A DNA stretch of 32,675 bases, from the NCBI GenBank assembly GCA_012271205.1, contig JAAXGT010000213.1, positions 17,659 to 50,333 of the forward strand. The letters run 5' to 3'. Made by a program: the position numbers and the translations under genes. The notes under the pieces were generated by a model. That model made no database searches and had not been told where the DNA came from. It saw only the letters and a program-made list of their open reading frames with translations. The DNA is from Rhodothermales bacterium (GTDB taxonomy: Bacteria > Bacteroidota > Rhodothermia > Rhodothermales > Bin80). This document shows, piece by piece, positions 1 to 6,926 of the stretch (positions within the stretch are counted from its first letter, which is position 1; every line of letters starts with the position of its first letter).

Positions 1-691
1 GGGACGCCGCCGGGAGCGATGGGGTCTCCGGTGCGGGCGAATATTTATCTCCATTATGTATTCGACCGGTGGACGAAGGGGGGGCGCCGGACGCGAGCTG
101 GAGGCGACGTGATCGGGGTCCGTTAGGCGGATGACTTGGTGGGGGGCTTTCCGCCTCACCGAGAGGCGGAGCCGTACGGGGCGGACCTGGAGCAGCGGCG
201 GGCCCGATTGGGGTTGGAACGGCATCTGACCCAGACTCGGCTCATCGAGTGGGGCCGCTAGGCGGCGGTCAACCGGAGGAATCGGGGCTGGGGCCAACCG
301 GAGACGTTCAACTTTCGGGGCCGGACGCATTTTGGCACCGTGACCCGGAGGAGCGGGTTCCGGTTGGGGCGCCAGCCGGCCCGGAAGCGGGGGCGCGTAC
401 GTTCCGGCGGATACGGGAGGCCCTGCGCACACGGTGGCCTGGGGACCCGCATGAGAACGCCCGGTGGCGGGGCGGGTCCTTCGGGGCGGGCTCCACTACT
501 ACGCGGTCCCGGGGAGTTTCCGGTATCGGCGTGCTTTGGTCCACCCCGTCAGGCGCCTGTTCCTGCGGGCCCGGCGCCGGCGGTCCCTAAAGGACCGCAC
601 GTCCTGGGAGGCGGTCGATCAGCTGATCCAGCGGTATGGGCCGAAAGTCCGCATTCTCCACCCGTGGCCCCACCAACTGCTGGCCGTTTGA
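1..691 (+). pseudogene. Group II intron reverse transcriptase/maturase, C-terminal two thirds, degenerate
   Basis: Reading frame 1 from base 1 gives the RT core: GTPPGAMGSP (family norm GTPQG), ANIYLHYVFDRW, then the catalytic YADD box read as stop-A-D-D because a TAG sits at 124-126. A second in-frame TAG is at 259-261, after LIEWGR. The frame moves to frame 3 near 400-480 (RIREALR...) and to frame 2 at 464-691, where the maturase/thumb end is clear: LHYYAVPGSFRYRRA, then RRRSLKDRTSW and RILHPWPHQLLAV, ending in TGA at 689-691. That order of motifs is typical of LtrA-type intron proteins, which copy intron RNA into DNA and help it splice. Two nonsense codons and at least two frameshifts make it non-functional. 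The 5' part lies outside the window. The following domain V supports the identification. Confidence 0.85.
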
Positions 692-701
692 CCGGAGGCC
701 G

Positions 702-774
702 GAGCCGGATGCCTGAAAGGGCCCGTCCAGATCTGTGCGCCCCCCCGGGAAACCGGGGTCCCTACCGCGATGTG
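702..774 (+). ncRNA. Group II intron RNA domains V and VI (3' end of intron)
   Basis: Eleven bases after the RT stop, 702-735 is exactly 34 nt, the normal length of domain V. It begins GAGCCGGATG, contains the AGC triad at 703-705 and a GAAA tetraloop closed by GCC(T)/(G)GGC, and ends TCTG. Its lower stem is partly broken (CCAGATCT instead of the usual CCGGTTCT). At 747-758 follows a hairpin, CCCCGG-GAAA-CCGGGG, as expected for domain VI, then TCCCTACC with an A that could be the branch point. The intron end is probably near 771-774. This ribozyme part drives self-splicing and retrohoming in intact introns; with the dead RT the element is a fossil. Confidence 0.7.
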
Positions 775-815
775 CGCCAAGCTAACTGGCGCTGGATATC
801 GGGTGGAAGCGGTCG

Positions 816-1068
816 CCCATGGGGATACCGACCGGGGCGGACCGGGGGGCAGATGGGGGTGAAGAGGGGGTTGGAACCGGCCTTGGAGCGGATATTTCAT
901 CCGGATTCCTACGGGTACCGACAGAACCAGTCGACCCATGAAGTGCTACGGCCGACGCGGGAAGTGGGCGGGCCGCGGGAGGGGGTATTGGACCTGGACC
1001 TCCCGTCCTACTTGGACTCGATAGATCCGGCGCGGTGGAGGCGGGCGGTACGGCGTCCGCCGGACCAG
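816..1068 (+). pseudogene. Group II intron reverse transcriptase, N-terminal RT fragment
   Basis: A second, separate RT piece lies just after the intron end. It starts in one frame as PMGIPTGADRGA and continues one base out of frame as QMGVKRGLEPALERIF, then HPDSYGYRQNQSTHEV and VLDLDLPSYLDSIDP. These are the RT blocks that precede the YADD region in group II proteins (usual forms PLGIPT.ADR, VLEP, FHPDSYGYRPN, DLDI..FFDSIDP). It therefore carries the part that the upstream fragment lacks, but in the wrong order, so this is either a second intron copy or a rearranged one. Homology stops at about 1068 at a G-run and a short TCCCTACC motif like that at the intron 3' end. Not functional. Confidence 0.75.
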
Positions 1069-1132
1069 AAGGGGGGACTCCCTACCATTTAAGCAAGCAA
1101 GAATTGAATAAAAATCTGGGGGCCAGTTGGGG

Positions 1133-2352
1133 CTACATCTCTATCTGGAAGCGATCCGGATCGAAGAGGGTGCCGGTCCGGAGCATGGCACAGGCTACAG
1201 CCAGCAGCCGGTCGGTCACAGAGCGCAGGGCGCGGCCATGGGAATGGCCACGGGTGCGCCAGGCCTTGTATTCGGCGCGACTGACCGGATCGGGCTGAAT
1301 GGCGACCCGACTCCAGGGGTAGACGGTATGGACCCGGCGACGCGGGCCGGCTCGTCGTCGGACGAGGTGCTGGGCGCGTCCAGATGGCCGGGTGACCGGG
1401 GCTAGGCCGCATAAACAGCGCCTGGCCCGGTAGTCCCGGGCCAGCAGCAGGCCAGAGGCTTCTGACAGCAAGGTCGCCACGACCGGCGGTCCTACGCCGG
1501 GGAGGGACCGGAGAATCACCGCATCCGGCGGGGTGGACGGCGGCGGCTCATCGCGGGCCGACCGCTCGTCCATGAGGTCGGCCATGGCCCGCTTGGCCGC
1601 ACGGAGCTGTTCATTGATCCTCGCAAGCTGTCGGGCCCGTAACCGGATCCGGGCGGGGGCCGCTTCTACCACGCCGGGGGCCACCGGGACCGGTACGCCC
1701 GCCATATCTGGAGAACCTCCTGGGCCGTTAAGCGCCGTATGCGGGGTTTCTTCAACACCTTGGCCATGGTGGTTTCTCGAACGCGACGGGCCTTGGCCGG
1801 GGTCGGCACCCGGGTCCAGAGGGCCTAGGCCTAGGGGGCGTACCGATTCGCCTGGAGGGCGAGAAACGGGGGATCGTAGCGCCCGAGCTGGTCGCGGAGC
1901 CTCGGGCGCGAGGCGGTCCGCTCGTCCGCCAGGCGCGACCCCTCCCGGAGCGGTATAATTTCGCGGTCCACCGGATGGAGCCCCCGCCGGCCGTAGGGGT
2001 CGGTCCGGACCGCGTCGGCGAGCCCCCGCGCGTCCCGGCGGTCCTCTTGGGCATCCGCGGGCGAGAACCGATCCCGAAAGCGATCCAACTGCTTGGGGTG
2101 GATGGAAAAGACCTGAATGCCGCGATCGAGCAGGCTGTCCACAACCGGTCCGTGGGGGATTTCAATGGCGACGGCCAGACGCCCGGCGTTCCCGCCCGCA
2201 CTCGTAACCATCCAGTCCAGAAGCGGGCCGAGCCCCGGACCGGAAGGCGGAATGGATGACTCGCCCCGAACGGCTCCGTCTTGAGCCAGCCCACCGGCCG
2301 GATGGGACCGGGAGCCCCCGTCAATACCGGCCAAGAACGTGGGTACAGATGG
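1133..2352 (-). pseudogene. IS110-family transposase, frameshifted and with internal stops
   Basis: On the minus strand the N-terminal DEDD (RuvC-like) domain is visible: FLAGIDGGSRSH (first Asp), VAIEIPHGPVVDSLL (Glu), IHPKQLDRFRDRF and QEDRRDARGLADAVRTD (the last acidic pair), ending near 1831. Two in-frame TAG codons (1831-1833 and 1825-1827) interrupt it; the same frame then continues as LWTRVPTPAKARRVRE and the KKPRIRRLTAQEVL segment. A one-base shift near 1705 leads into the Transposase_20 domain: VAPGVVEAA, then ILRSLPGVGPPVVATLLSEA and LCGLAPVTRPSG, running to the stop at 1133. Gene order and spacing match a full-length IS110 transposase of about 400 residues, so it decayed in place by small changes. 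The N-terminal start codon could not be fixed. IS110 elements insert by an RNA-guided recombinase mechanism. Confidence 0.85.
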
Positions 2353-2716
2353 CGTGGACAGGATGGATCCCTTTTTAGTGAACGGTGACACCGGACCGCG
2401 AGTCCCCGTGACGTTCCGTCCGTCCCGGTATCGGTGCTCCAAGGCCCACACGCCCTACGGGGGGTATATCACCGTCCTCACCCGAGGCCCATGCCCCCCC
2501 GGCGTTCGCAACAGCAGGGGACAATGGGTAGCGCTCGAAGAGTGGACTCGGGGTGACCCGGCACCAAACAGAACAGATCGTAGCGAACACCGCAGAACAG
2601 GCCGGACTGGCCCAGTCCACAATCCTACGACCAAACTGGCTGATTTCTCAACCCTGTTACGCTCACTGTCAACTTACTCCATTATGTACCTCATTCAAGA
2701 TACAGAGGGGCAACCC
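2353..2716. other. Non-coding stretch between the IS110 remnant and the IS5 remnant
   Basis: No convincing gene on either strand. The part adjoining the IS110 transposase start is where an IS110 left end, and in IS110-group elements the bridge RNA, would be located, but the sequence is too degraded for me to fold or delimit one. The right end merges with a copy of the intron-terminus motif at 2717-2734. Confidence 0.4.
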
Positions 2717-2734
2717 GGGTCCCTACCGCGATGT

Positions 2735-3391
2735 TACGCAGCCGCTGTTTGCGCTCCGCACCGCGCATCGGACTCAGAAGGGTCTGATCCTGAAGCAGGG
2801 CTCTATCGTGGATGCCCCCATTATCCACGCGCCTTCCTCCACCCAGAACCAAGAGCGGCAGCGGGATCCGGAGAGGATCTCAACAAAGAAGGGCCACACG
2901 GGGCCTTTTGGCCTGAAGGCCCACGGGGGTACGGATACGCAGGGGTAGGGACACTCCGTGGCGGTCACCACGGCCGCTACCCATGATTCGACTATGATGG
3001 AGGCCGGTCTCCATGGGGAGGAGGAGCGTATCTACGGGGATAAGGCCTATGGGTCCGCGGAGCGCCAAGCGGAGGCGGAGGCCCGCGGGGTGGAGTGGTG
3101 TGTGAGTCGGAAGGCGGTCCGGGGTCAGGAGCTGGATGAGACGAACCAAGGGTTCAACCAGGAGAGCCACCGCATCCGCGCTCGCGTGGAGCCTCCGAAG
3201 GCCAAGGCACACAGACCATTTGAATCCCGACCGCATCCGCGCTCGCGTGGAGCCTCCTTTTAGGGGGCAAGCCCCTGTGGGGGTACCGCCAGACCCGGTA
3301 TCGCGGGTTGGCCCGAAACGCGGCCCCGGTCTATACGCTCTTCGCGCTGGCCCATTTCTACCGGGCTAGCAAGGAGCGGACCCGCCTCTAG
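2735..3391 (+). pseudogene. IS5-family transposase, C-terminal part, broken
   Basis: The DDE transposase is read as KGLILKQGSIVDAPIIHAPS, then DPERISTKKGH and FGLKAHGGTDTQG, a TAG at 2946-2948, HSVAVTTAATHDSTMMEAG, HGEEERIYGDKAYGSAERQ (second catalytic Asp region), GVEWCVSRKAVRG and SHRIRARVEPPF. After one more frameshift it ends as LWGYRQTRYRGLARNAA, VYTLFALAHFYRASKERT and TAG at 3389-3391. This is the standard IS5 order. The N-terminal part is missing and coding similarity begins directly after an intron-end-like motif. A 61-bp tandem duplication (3169-3257) breaks the frame in the RIRARVE segment. Family assignment is firm; the element is dead. Confidence 0.88.
3169..3257 (+). repeat. 61-bp-period direct duplication inside the IS5 transposase remnant
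   Basis: A 28-bp segment at 3169-3196 (starting ACCGCATCCGCGCTCGCGTG) is repeated exactly at 3230-3257. The 33 bases between the copies do not fit the transposase. Because 61 is not a multiple of three, the duplication alone would destroy the frame. Confidence 0.9.
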
Positions 3392-3953
3392 GGACGATCT
3401 ATGGGATACGTGGCTTCAGTCGGTACGCCTAGGGCGGCCAAGTGCCTGGAATCGGCCTTTGGGCGGGCCATTCGTCGTCAAAACGGTCCAAATCGGCCGG
3501 CTGTGACCAAAAAAGTGGGCATGTTCCACTCCAGCGCAGAAATAGGCACTCGTTCAGACCTTCCTAAATTTCACTTAAATACATAAGCCCCTATGCTTAC
3601 CCGGACAGGCGAAACGACTACTGCATCGTGGACGGTTGTGATTCAGAGAGTGAAGCTGTATATGACGTTGTCTTGTCTTTGGAAGTGAATTTGAGAGTTG
3701 TCAAGAGAAACCGAGCTTATGGAAGTGCCAGAGATGAGGATGATGCTCCCTATGTTGTTGTGTACAAGCTTGGTGAGTAGTCTGATCGTAACAGTCATAG
3801 TATTGGGACGTGACTCCACGTCGCCGAGGTGTGTGTCTGTCAGCTGTCAGAGGCAAGAAGGGGGCTCCTGGGATAGCTGGGGAATCACGAGTTACCCTGA
3901 AACCTCCAATGCGCGGCCTGTGTCCAAAGACGTGACTTGCCTGTGCCCCGCGC
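3392..3953 (+). other. Spacer with no firm gene; one weak 50-codon open frame at 3628-3780
   Basis: Between the IS5 remnant and the ATPase I see no recognisable gene. A frame opening with GTG at 3628 and ending TAG at 3778-3780 has amino-acid use like a real protein tail (DGCDSESEAVYDVVLSLEV, then DEDDAPYVVVYKLGE), and could be the remnant of a gene cut on the left. There is no ribosome binding site and no family match that I recognise. Confidence 0.25.
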
Positions 3954-5285
3954 ATGTATTGGCCTTTCTGGCATCGCCGTAAACGTTCGCGCGACAGTCC
4001 TCCACTGCTCCCAGAAGGAATGGATGATCATGAGATGGTATCGCCTGCAGACGACGCACGTGACCGCGGGCCGGCCAAGTATTTTCATGGGAGGAGCGGG
4101 ATTCTGGCAGCATTAGCACGGGAGCGTCGGCATGCAGAGAAACATCAGGCGGGCAACATCTTCCTGGTGCAGGGTGCGCCTGGTGCAGGAAAGACAGCGC
4201 TGCTGGCCGAATGTGCCAAGCGGGCCGAAAGCAAGGAATGGCAGGTTGTGGAGATTGATCCGGATGCCCTGTGGGATCCTACAACGCTGCGAAAGGCACT
4301 GAAAGCACGGCAATCAAAACTCCAAATTGAAGCGGCGTCGGCTCAGGCCGGGGCGCTTGGAGTCGGCGGGGTGGGCATTACAGCGCGTGTGCCTGAGCTT
4401 ACCACACTGGATTTGCTTCAGCACTCCGGAAAGGAAAAGCTCCTTCTCATCTTGGATGAGGCGCAGCGGCTGGGAGATGGGCGCGCGAACGATGTGAGAC
4501 GGGCCGAGATTGCAAGTAATGTGCTAACTCGAATCCACAACGGCGAGCTGGGCCGCCCGGTCATACTATTGGCAGGAGGGTTGGGGACGTCAAGGCGGGC
4601 TTTTGAAGAACTTGGCATCTCTCGGTTCGAGAGGAAGTGCCTTAGGGAGCTCGGGCGACTCACCCATGAATCAGAGCGGGCCATCCTCCGCGACTGGCTG
4701 ACGAAAGACGGTGGGGCGGCGGGTGATGTGACACCGTGGATCGACGCCATTGCACACGAAACTCACGGCTGGCCCCAGCACATCATGGCCTATGTGGATC
4801 CGGCCGTGACACAGCTGTACCAGGATGCAGGCAAGTTGACATTACAGGGGCTGGATGCTGTGCTGTGCGCGGGACGGAAAAATCGGGTCGCCTACTACCT
4901 GGGGCGCTTGGCTGACCTCAGGATAGAACAACGCCGGGCACTGGCGCAGATTATAGCCACCACCCCGCCGGGCAAGGGCATCTCTTATACGGACATTCTG
5001 AAATCCCTGACCAGGTCTCACGAAAAAGCTGAAGCAGAACACCTGTTTGAACACGCGTTGCACAAGGGGGTACTGGCGGCGGACGAAGACGGGAGATATG
5101 CCGTTCCCATTCCGTCGATGCACGACTGGTTGCTGTTCAGCTATCTCGAGCATCCACCGCAAGTGCTGCCTTCACCGGCGCCGCACTTGGAAGCTAGGGA
5201 CGTGCGCTCGCATGAAGGAAACTTGCCTCATGACAGGGAGCGGGGCTTGGGCGGTGATATTGCGTTCCCGAACGCAGTACCATAA
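3954..5285 (+). CDS. AAA+ ATPase, Orc/ExeA-like fold, with C-terminal winged-helix-like region
   Basis: The 443-residue product has Walker A GAPGAGKT at residues 74-81, Walker B LLLILDEAQ at 163-171, a sensor-1-like stretch VILLAGGLG near 203-211 and a conserved arginine region ISRFERKCLREL near 223-234. This layout matches the AAA_16/AAA_22 (Orc1/Cdc6, ExeA, TniB-like) ATPases. Residues from about 310 to 400 (YYLGRLADLRIEQRRALAQI, then ISYTDILKSLT) resemble a winged-helix module that could bind DNA or a partner. No signal peptide or membrane segment is seen, so it is cytoplasmic. ATG codons at 3954, 4020 and 4035 are all possible starts; family similarity begins only near residue 42, so a later start is possible. 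It stands alone between a transposon graveyard and a phage-like remnant. Function is unknown; a mobile-element or defence role is only suggested by context. Confidence 0.8.
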   Translation: MYWPFWHRRKRSRDSPPLLPEGMDDHEMVSPADDARDRGPAKYFHGRSGILAALARERRHAEKHQAGNIFLVQGAPGAGKTALLAECAKRAESKEWQVVEIDPDALWDPTTLRKALKARQSKLQIEAASAQAGALGVGGVGITARVPELTTLDLLQHSGKEKLLLILDEAQRLGDGRANDVRRAEIASNVLTRIHNGELGRPVILLAGGLGTSRRAFEELGISRFERKCLRELGRLTHESERAILRDWLTKDGGAAGDVTPWIDAIAHETHGWPQHIMAYVDPAVTQLYQDAGKLTLQGLDAVLCAGRKNRVAYYLGRLADLRIEQRRALAQIIATTPPGKGISYTDILKSLTRSHEKAEAEHLFEHALHKGVLAADEDGRYAVPIPSMHDWLLFSYLEHPPQVLPSPAPHLEARDVRSHEGNLPHDRERGLGGDIAFPNAVP

Positions 5286-5350
5286 GAGCTATGTTGCATT
5301 CAGATCCGAAACCAGCCGTATGAACACGTGTGCCAGCGTATATGCATGGC

Positions 5351-5579
5351 CTATGTGTCTTCATCGCCGCACCATTCCAGCTGCTCCAGTGCGCACCACG
5401 GGACAAGGCTTATGGCAAGGCTGATAAAAGTCCCCAGCCAATGCCACGGATTCCAGTTACAGAGCCAGAGCGGGCGGAAGGTGGGCTCTAACACCCACAA
5501 AATCACATACGCGATAACCTCCCCCCACATAAACGCCCCACACGCCGTAGTACAGCACCCTTCGTGTCTTGGCAGTCAT
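5351..5579 (-). pseudogene. Small membrane protein of the phage-like cluster, one-base frameshift
   Basis: From ATG at 5579 the frame reads MTAKTRRVLYYGVWGVYV and then runs into a G6 homopolymer and a premature stop at 5457. Removing one G lets it continue as GEVIAYVILWVLEPTFRPLW and NPWHWLGTFISLAISLVP to a TAG at 5351-5353. The downstream half is also open by itself from ATG at 5530 (59 codons). The product would be about 75 residues with two hydrophobic helices rich in Trp, similar in kind to small membrane proteins in phage tail or lysis modules. No specific family recognised. The frameshift may be real decay or a sequencing error in the homopolymer. Confidence 0.45.
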
Positions 5580-5585
5580 GTGTCG

Positions 5586-5787
5586 CTATGTCACCTGCAC
5601 CAGGACGATTTCAATCGGTGTATTTCCGCCGCTTGTGCCGAACATTCATATTAATCCGATAGCATTCGCCGGACGTGCCGCCGCTGACCCGGGCTGCCAG
5701 CTTGCACCCCGAATAGCTACCCGTCACAGTCAGGTCCACGGAGTCGGTTACGTGCTCCATATTGCTGGCCGCCGTGGCAAAGCTCAC
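5586..5787 (-). pseudogene. Phage tail-type small protein with Ig-like SGGTSG motif, frameshifted end
   Basis: GTG at 5787 overlaps the TGA of the upstream gene (GTGA). The frame gives VDLTVTGSYSGCKLAARVSG, then GTSGECYRINMNV, and stops at 5611. The pattern of an SGGT.G.xYR.t turn followed by an alternating strand is common in short phage proteins encoded near head-tail joining and tail-fibre adaptor genes. One base out of frame the DNA continues as TSGGNTPIEIVLVQVT and ends at TAG 5586-5588, which fits the expected last strand, so I infer a single-base shift near 5640. The phage assignment rests on the motif and the gene layout, not on a search. Confidence 0.5.
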
Positions 5788-5912
5788 TTCTTATTCTCCG
5801 GTTCGCCTTCAGCGGCCGGTATGGCACCCGGTTGGCTGTGTTCGCACAGGACAGACACGTTGCCGGTTTCGCCGGTGCGCAGTGTCCAAAGCTTCTCTTT
5901 CAGTGCGCTCAT
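5784..5912 (-). CDS. Small phage-like protein, 42 residues
   Basis: ATG at 5912 overlaps the stop of the upstream gene (ATGA), and its TGA overlaps the GTG of the next gene, so it is translationally coupled on both sides. The product starts MSALKEKLWTLRTGETGNVS and is soluble and without known motif. Coupling of this tightness is typical of phage morphogenesis operons and is the main argument that the frame is used. Confidence 0.5.
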   Translation of the reverse strand: MSALKEKLWTLRTGETGNVSVLCEHSQPGAIPAAEGEPENKK

Positions 5913-6341
5913 CCGGCCAGCTCCGTTAGTCCGTAAACAGTGGCCGCCGCATCGCTGGGGCTAAACTCCGTGACTTTCAGGTTTTTGCATGTCGTGACGC
6001 GCCCCGTCAGGTCGAAGCGCACCTCCGGTTCCGGCACATAAGCCGCAGCCGTGGCACCGCAGATGTCACTGACCGGTGCCGGTAGCCCTCGCGCAGTGCC
6101 GTACCGTCTGTTTCCGCGCTTGCCAGGGCAGGCGCGATACCGCAGGCACTCGCCACGTCCATGCAAAGCTGTGTGCGCAGCTTCAACAAAATTTTTGGCG
6201 GATCGAACCGGGCCGCCGGGTAGCATAATTCGCTGCCATCGACACCATTTGTGACCGCTCCCGCCGCACCGCCACACTCCGTGATCGTCCCCACCGCGCC
6301 CGGTCCGTATCCGACCACTCGATTTTGACTGTTACCCGCAT
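5909..6341 (-). pseudogene. First gene of the phage-like cluster, frameshifted
   Basis: The start is ATG at 6341, fixed by a strong ribosome binding site AAGGAGA five bases upstream. The frame reads MRVTVKIEWSDTD, then shifts by one base into AVGTITECGGAAGAV, PPKILLKLRTQLCMDVASA and SAETDGTALREGY, and shifts again into PVSDICGATAAAYVPEPEV, DLTGRVTTCKNLKVTEFSP and ends ELAG with TGA at 5909. Joined together it would be about 143 residues. I do not recognise the family; its place at the head of a set of coupled short genes suggests a phage head-tail or tail component. Two frameshifts in one gene argue for decay. Confidence 0.5.
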
Positions 6342-6346
6342 GGCAT

Positions 6347-6353
6347 CTCCTTT
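6347..6353 (-). promoter_or_regulatory. Strong Shine-Dalgarno site for the phage-like cluster
   Basis: AAGGAGA on the minus strand lies five bases before the ATG at 6341. It is one of the clearest ribosome binding sites in the window; most chromosomal genes here lack one, as is common in Bacteroidota relatives. Confidence 0.6.
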
Positions 6354-6381
6354 TCTTTGATGTAGGATGAAGAGTAGACAC

Positions 6382-6926
6382 CTCAAAATGTGATTAATAA
6401 TATATATATTTAGTTTAATACAATACACTGGCTTCCACCCGATTCGTGAAAAACGAGTTTTTAGTCACTCACTATTCAGTGCTTGTGCGACGCCAAGTGA
6501 CTGTTCAATTGGTGAGTATGCCTTGGTGTAATCCGTTACGTCCGGAAAAGCGGTTACTGGCCCCTCAAGAGCTCAGAGAGTACACACTGCTGTTGCCTAA
6601 ATACGTACCATACAGACCGAGACTCCTGAAGAACGGCAGATATTAGTCAAAGATGTGACGTGAAGAGTAAGGATAGACTTGGCTTCCGGCAGCCTTGGAG
6701 CGCTTCACACAATAGCTTTTTCTGGCCATACGTTTTCGTTGTCTGCTGCAATATTTGGGCCGCACCAAGGTACTTATCCAGACTGTTTCAAATGAGTCGT
6801 ATCTGGAATTGGTTGGGGAAGGCGGTAGGTCCGCCTGGGCATTTGAAGCACTGCCCGGAATTGCATCAGCTGAGAGAGCAGACCCCCCCAATTCGGCGGC
6901 CGGTTGTTAATTGCCAGGTACTCACG
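6382..6926. other. Intergenic stretch with an AT-rich probable promoter at its left edge
   Basis: Bases 6382-6428 are strikingly AT-rich (TAATAATATATATATTTAG) and lie just upstream of the minus-strand phage-like cluster, so they probably contain its promoter; I cannot assign exact -35 and -10 boxes. From 6429 to about 6926 I see no convincing gene. An open frame in phase with the DUF5686 gene extends back to GTG 6660 but does not look like protein. Confidence 0.4.

Noticed and set aside
249-1298. Several long plus-strand open frames of Arg/Gly/Pro-rich protein
   Set aside because: They are products of GC-rich DNA; only the segments with RT motifs are meaningful and these change frame.
1-3391. 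Recoding of TAG as a sense codon
   Set aside because: Intact genes in the window end with TAG (for example at 10519, 13250 and 27288), and the elements also have frameshifts that recoding would not explain.
5261-5276. Hairpin TGCGTT-CCCG-AACGCA at the end of the ATPase gene
   Set aside because: Six base pairs, within the last codons and without a U-run; too weak to call a terminator.
5194-5964. Plus-strand open frames across the phage-like cluster
   Set aside because: They are antisense to coupled minus-strand genes with a good ribosome binding site and have Cys/His-rich, random-looking products.
6446-6646. Short open frame before the DUF5686 gene
   Set aside because: No ribosome binding site, no hydrophobic pattern, no recognisable family.
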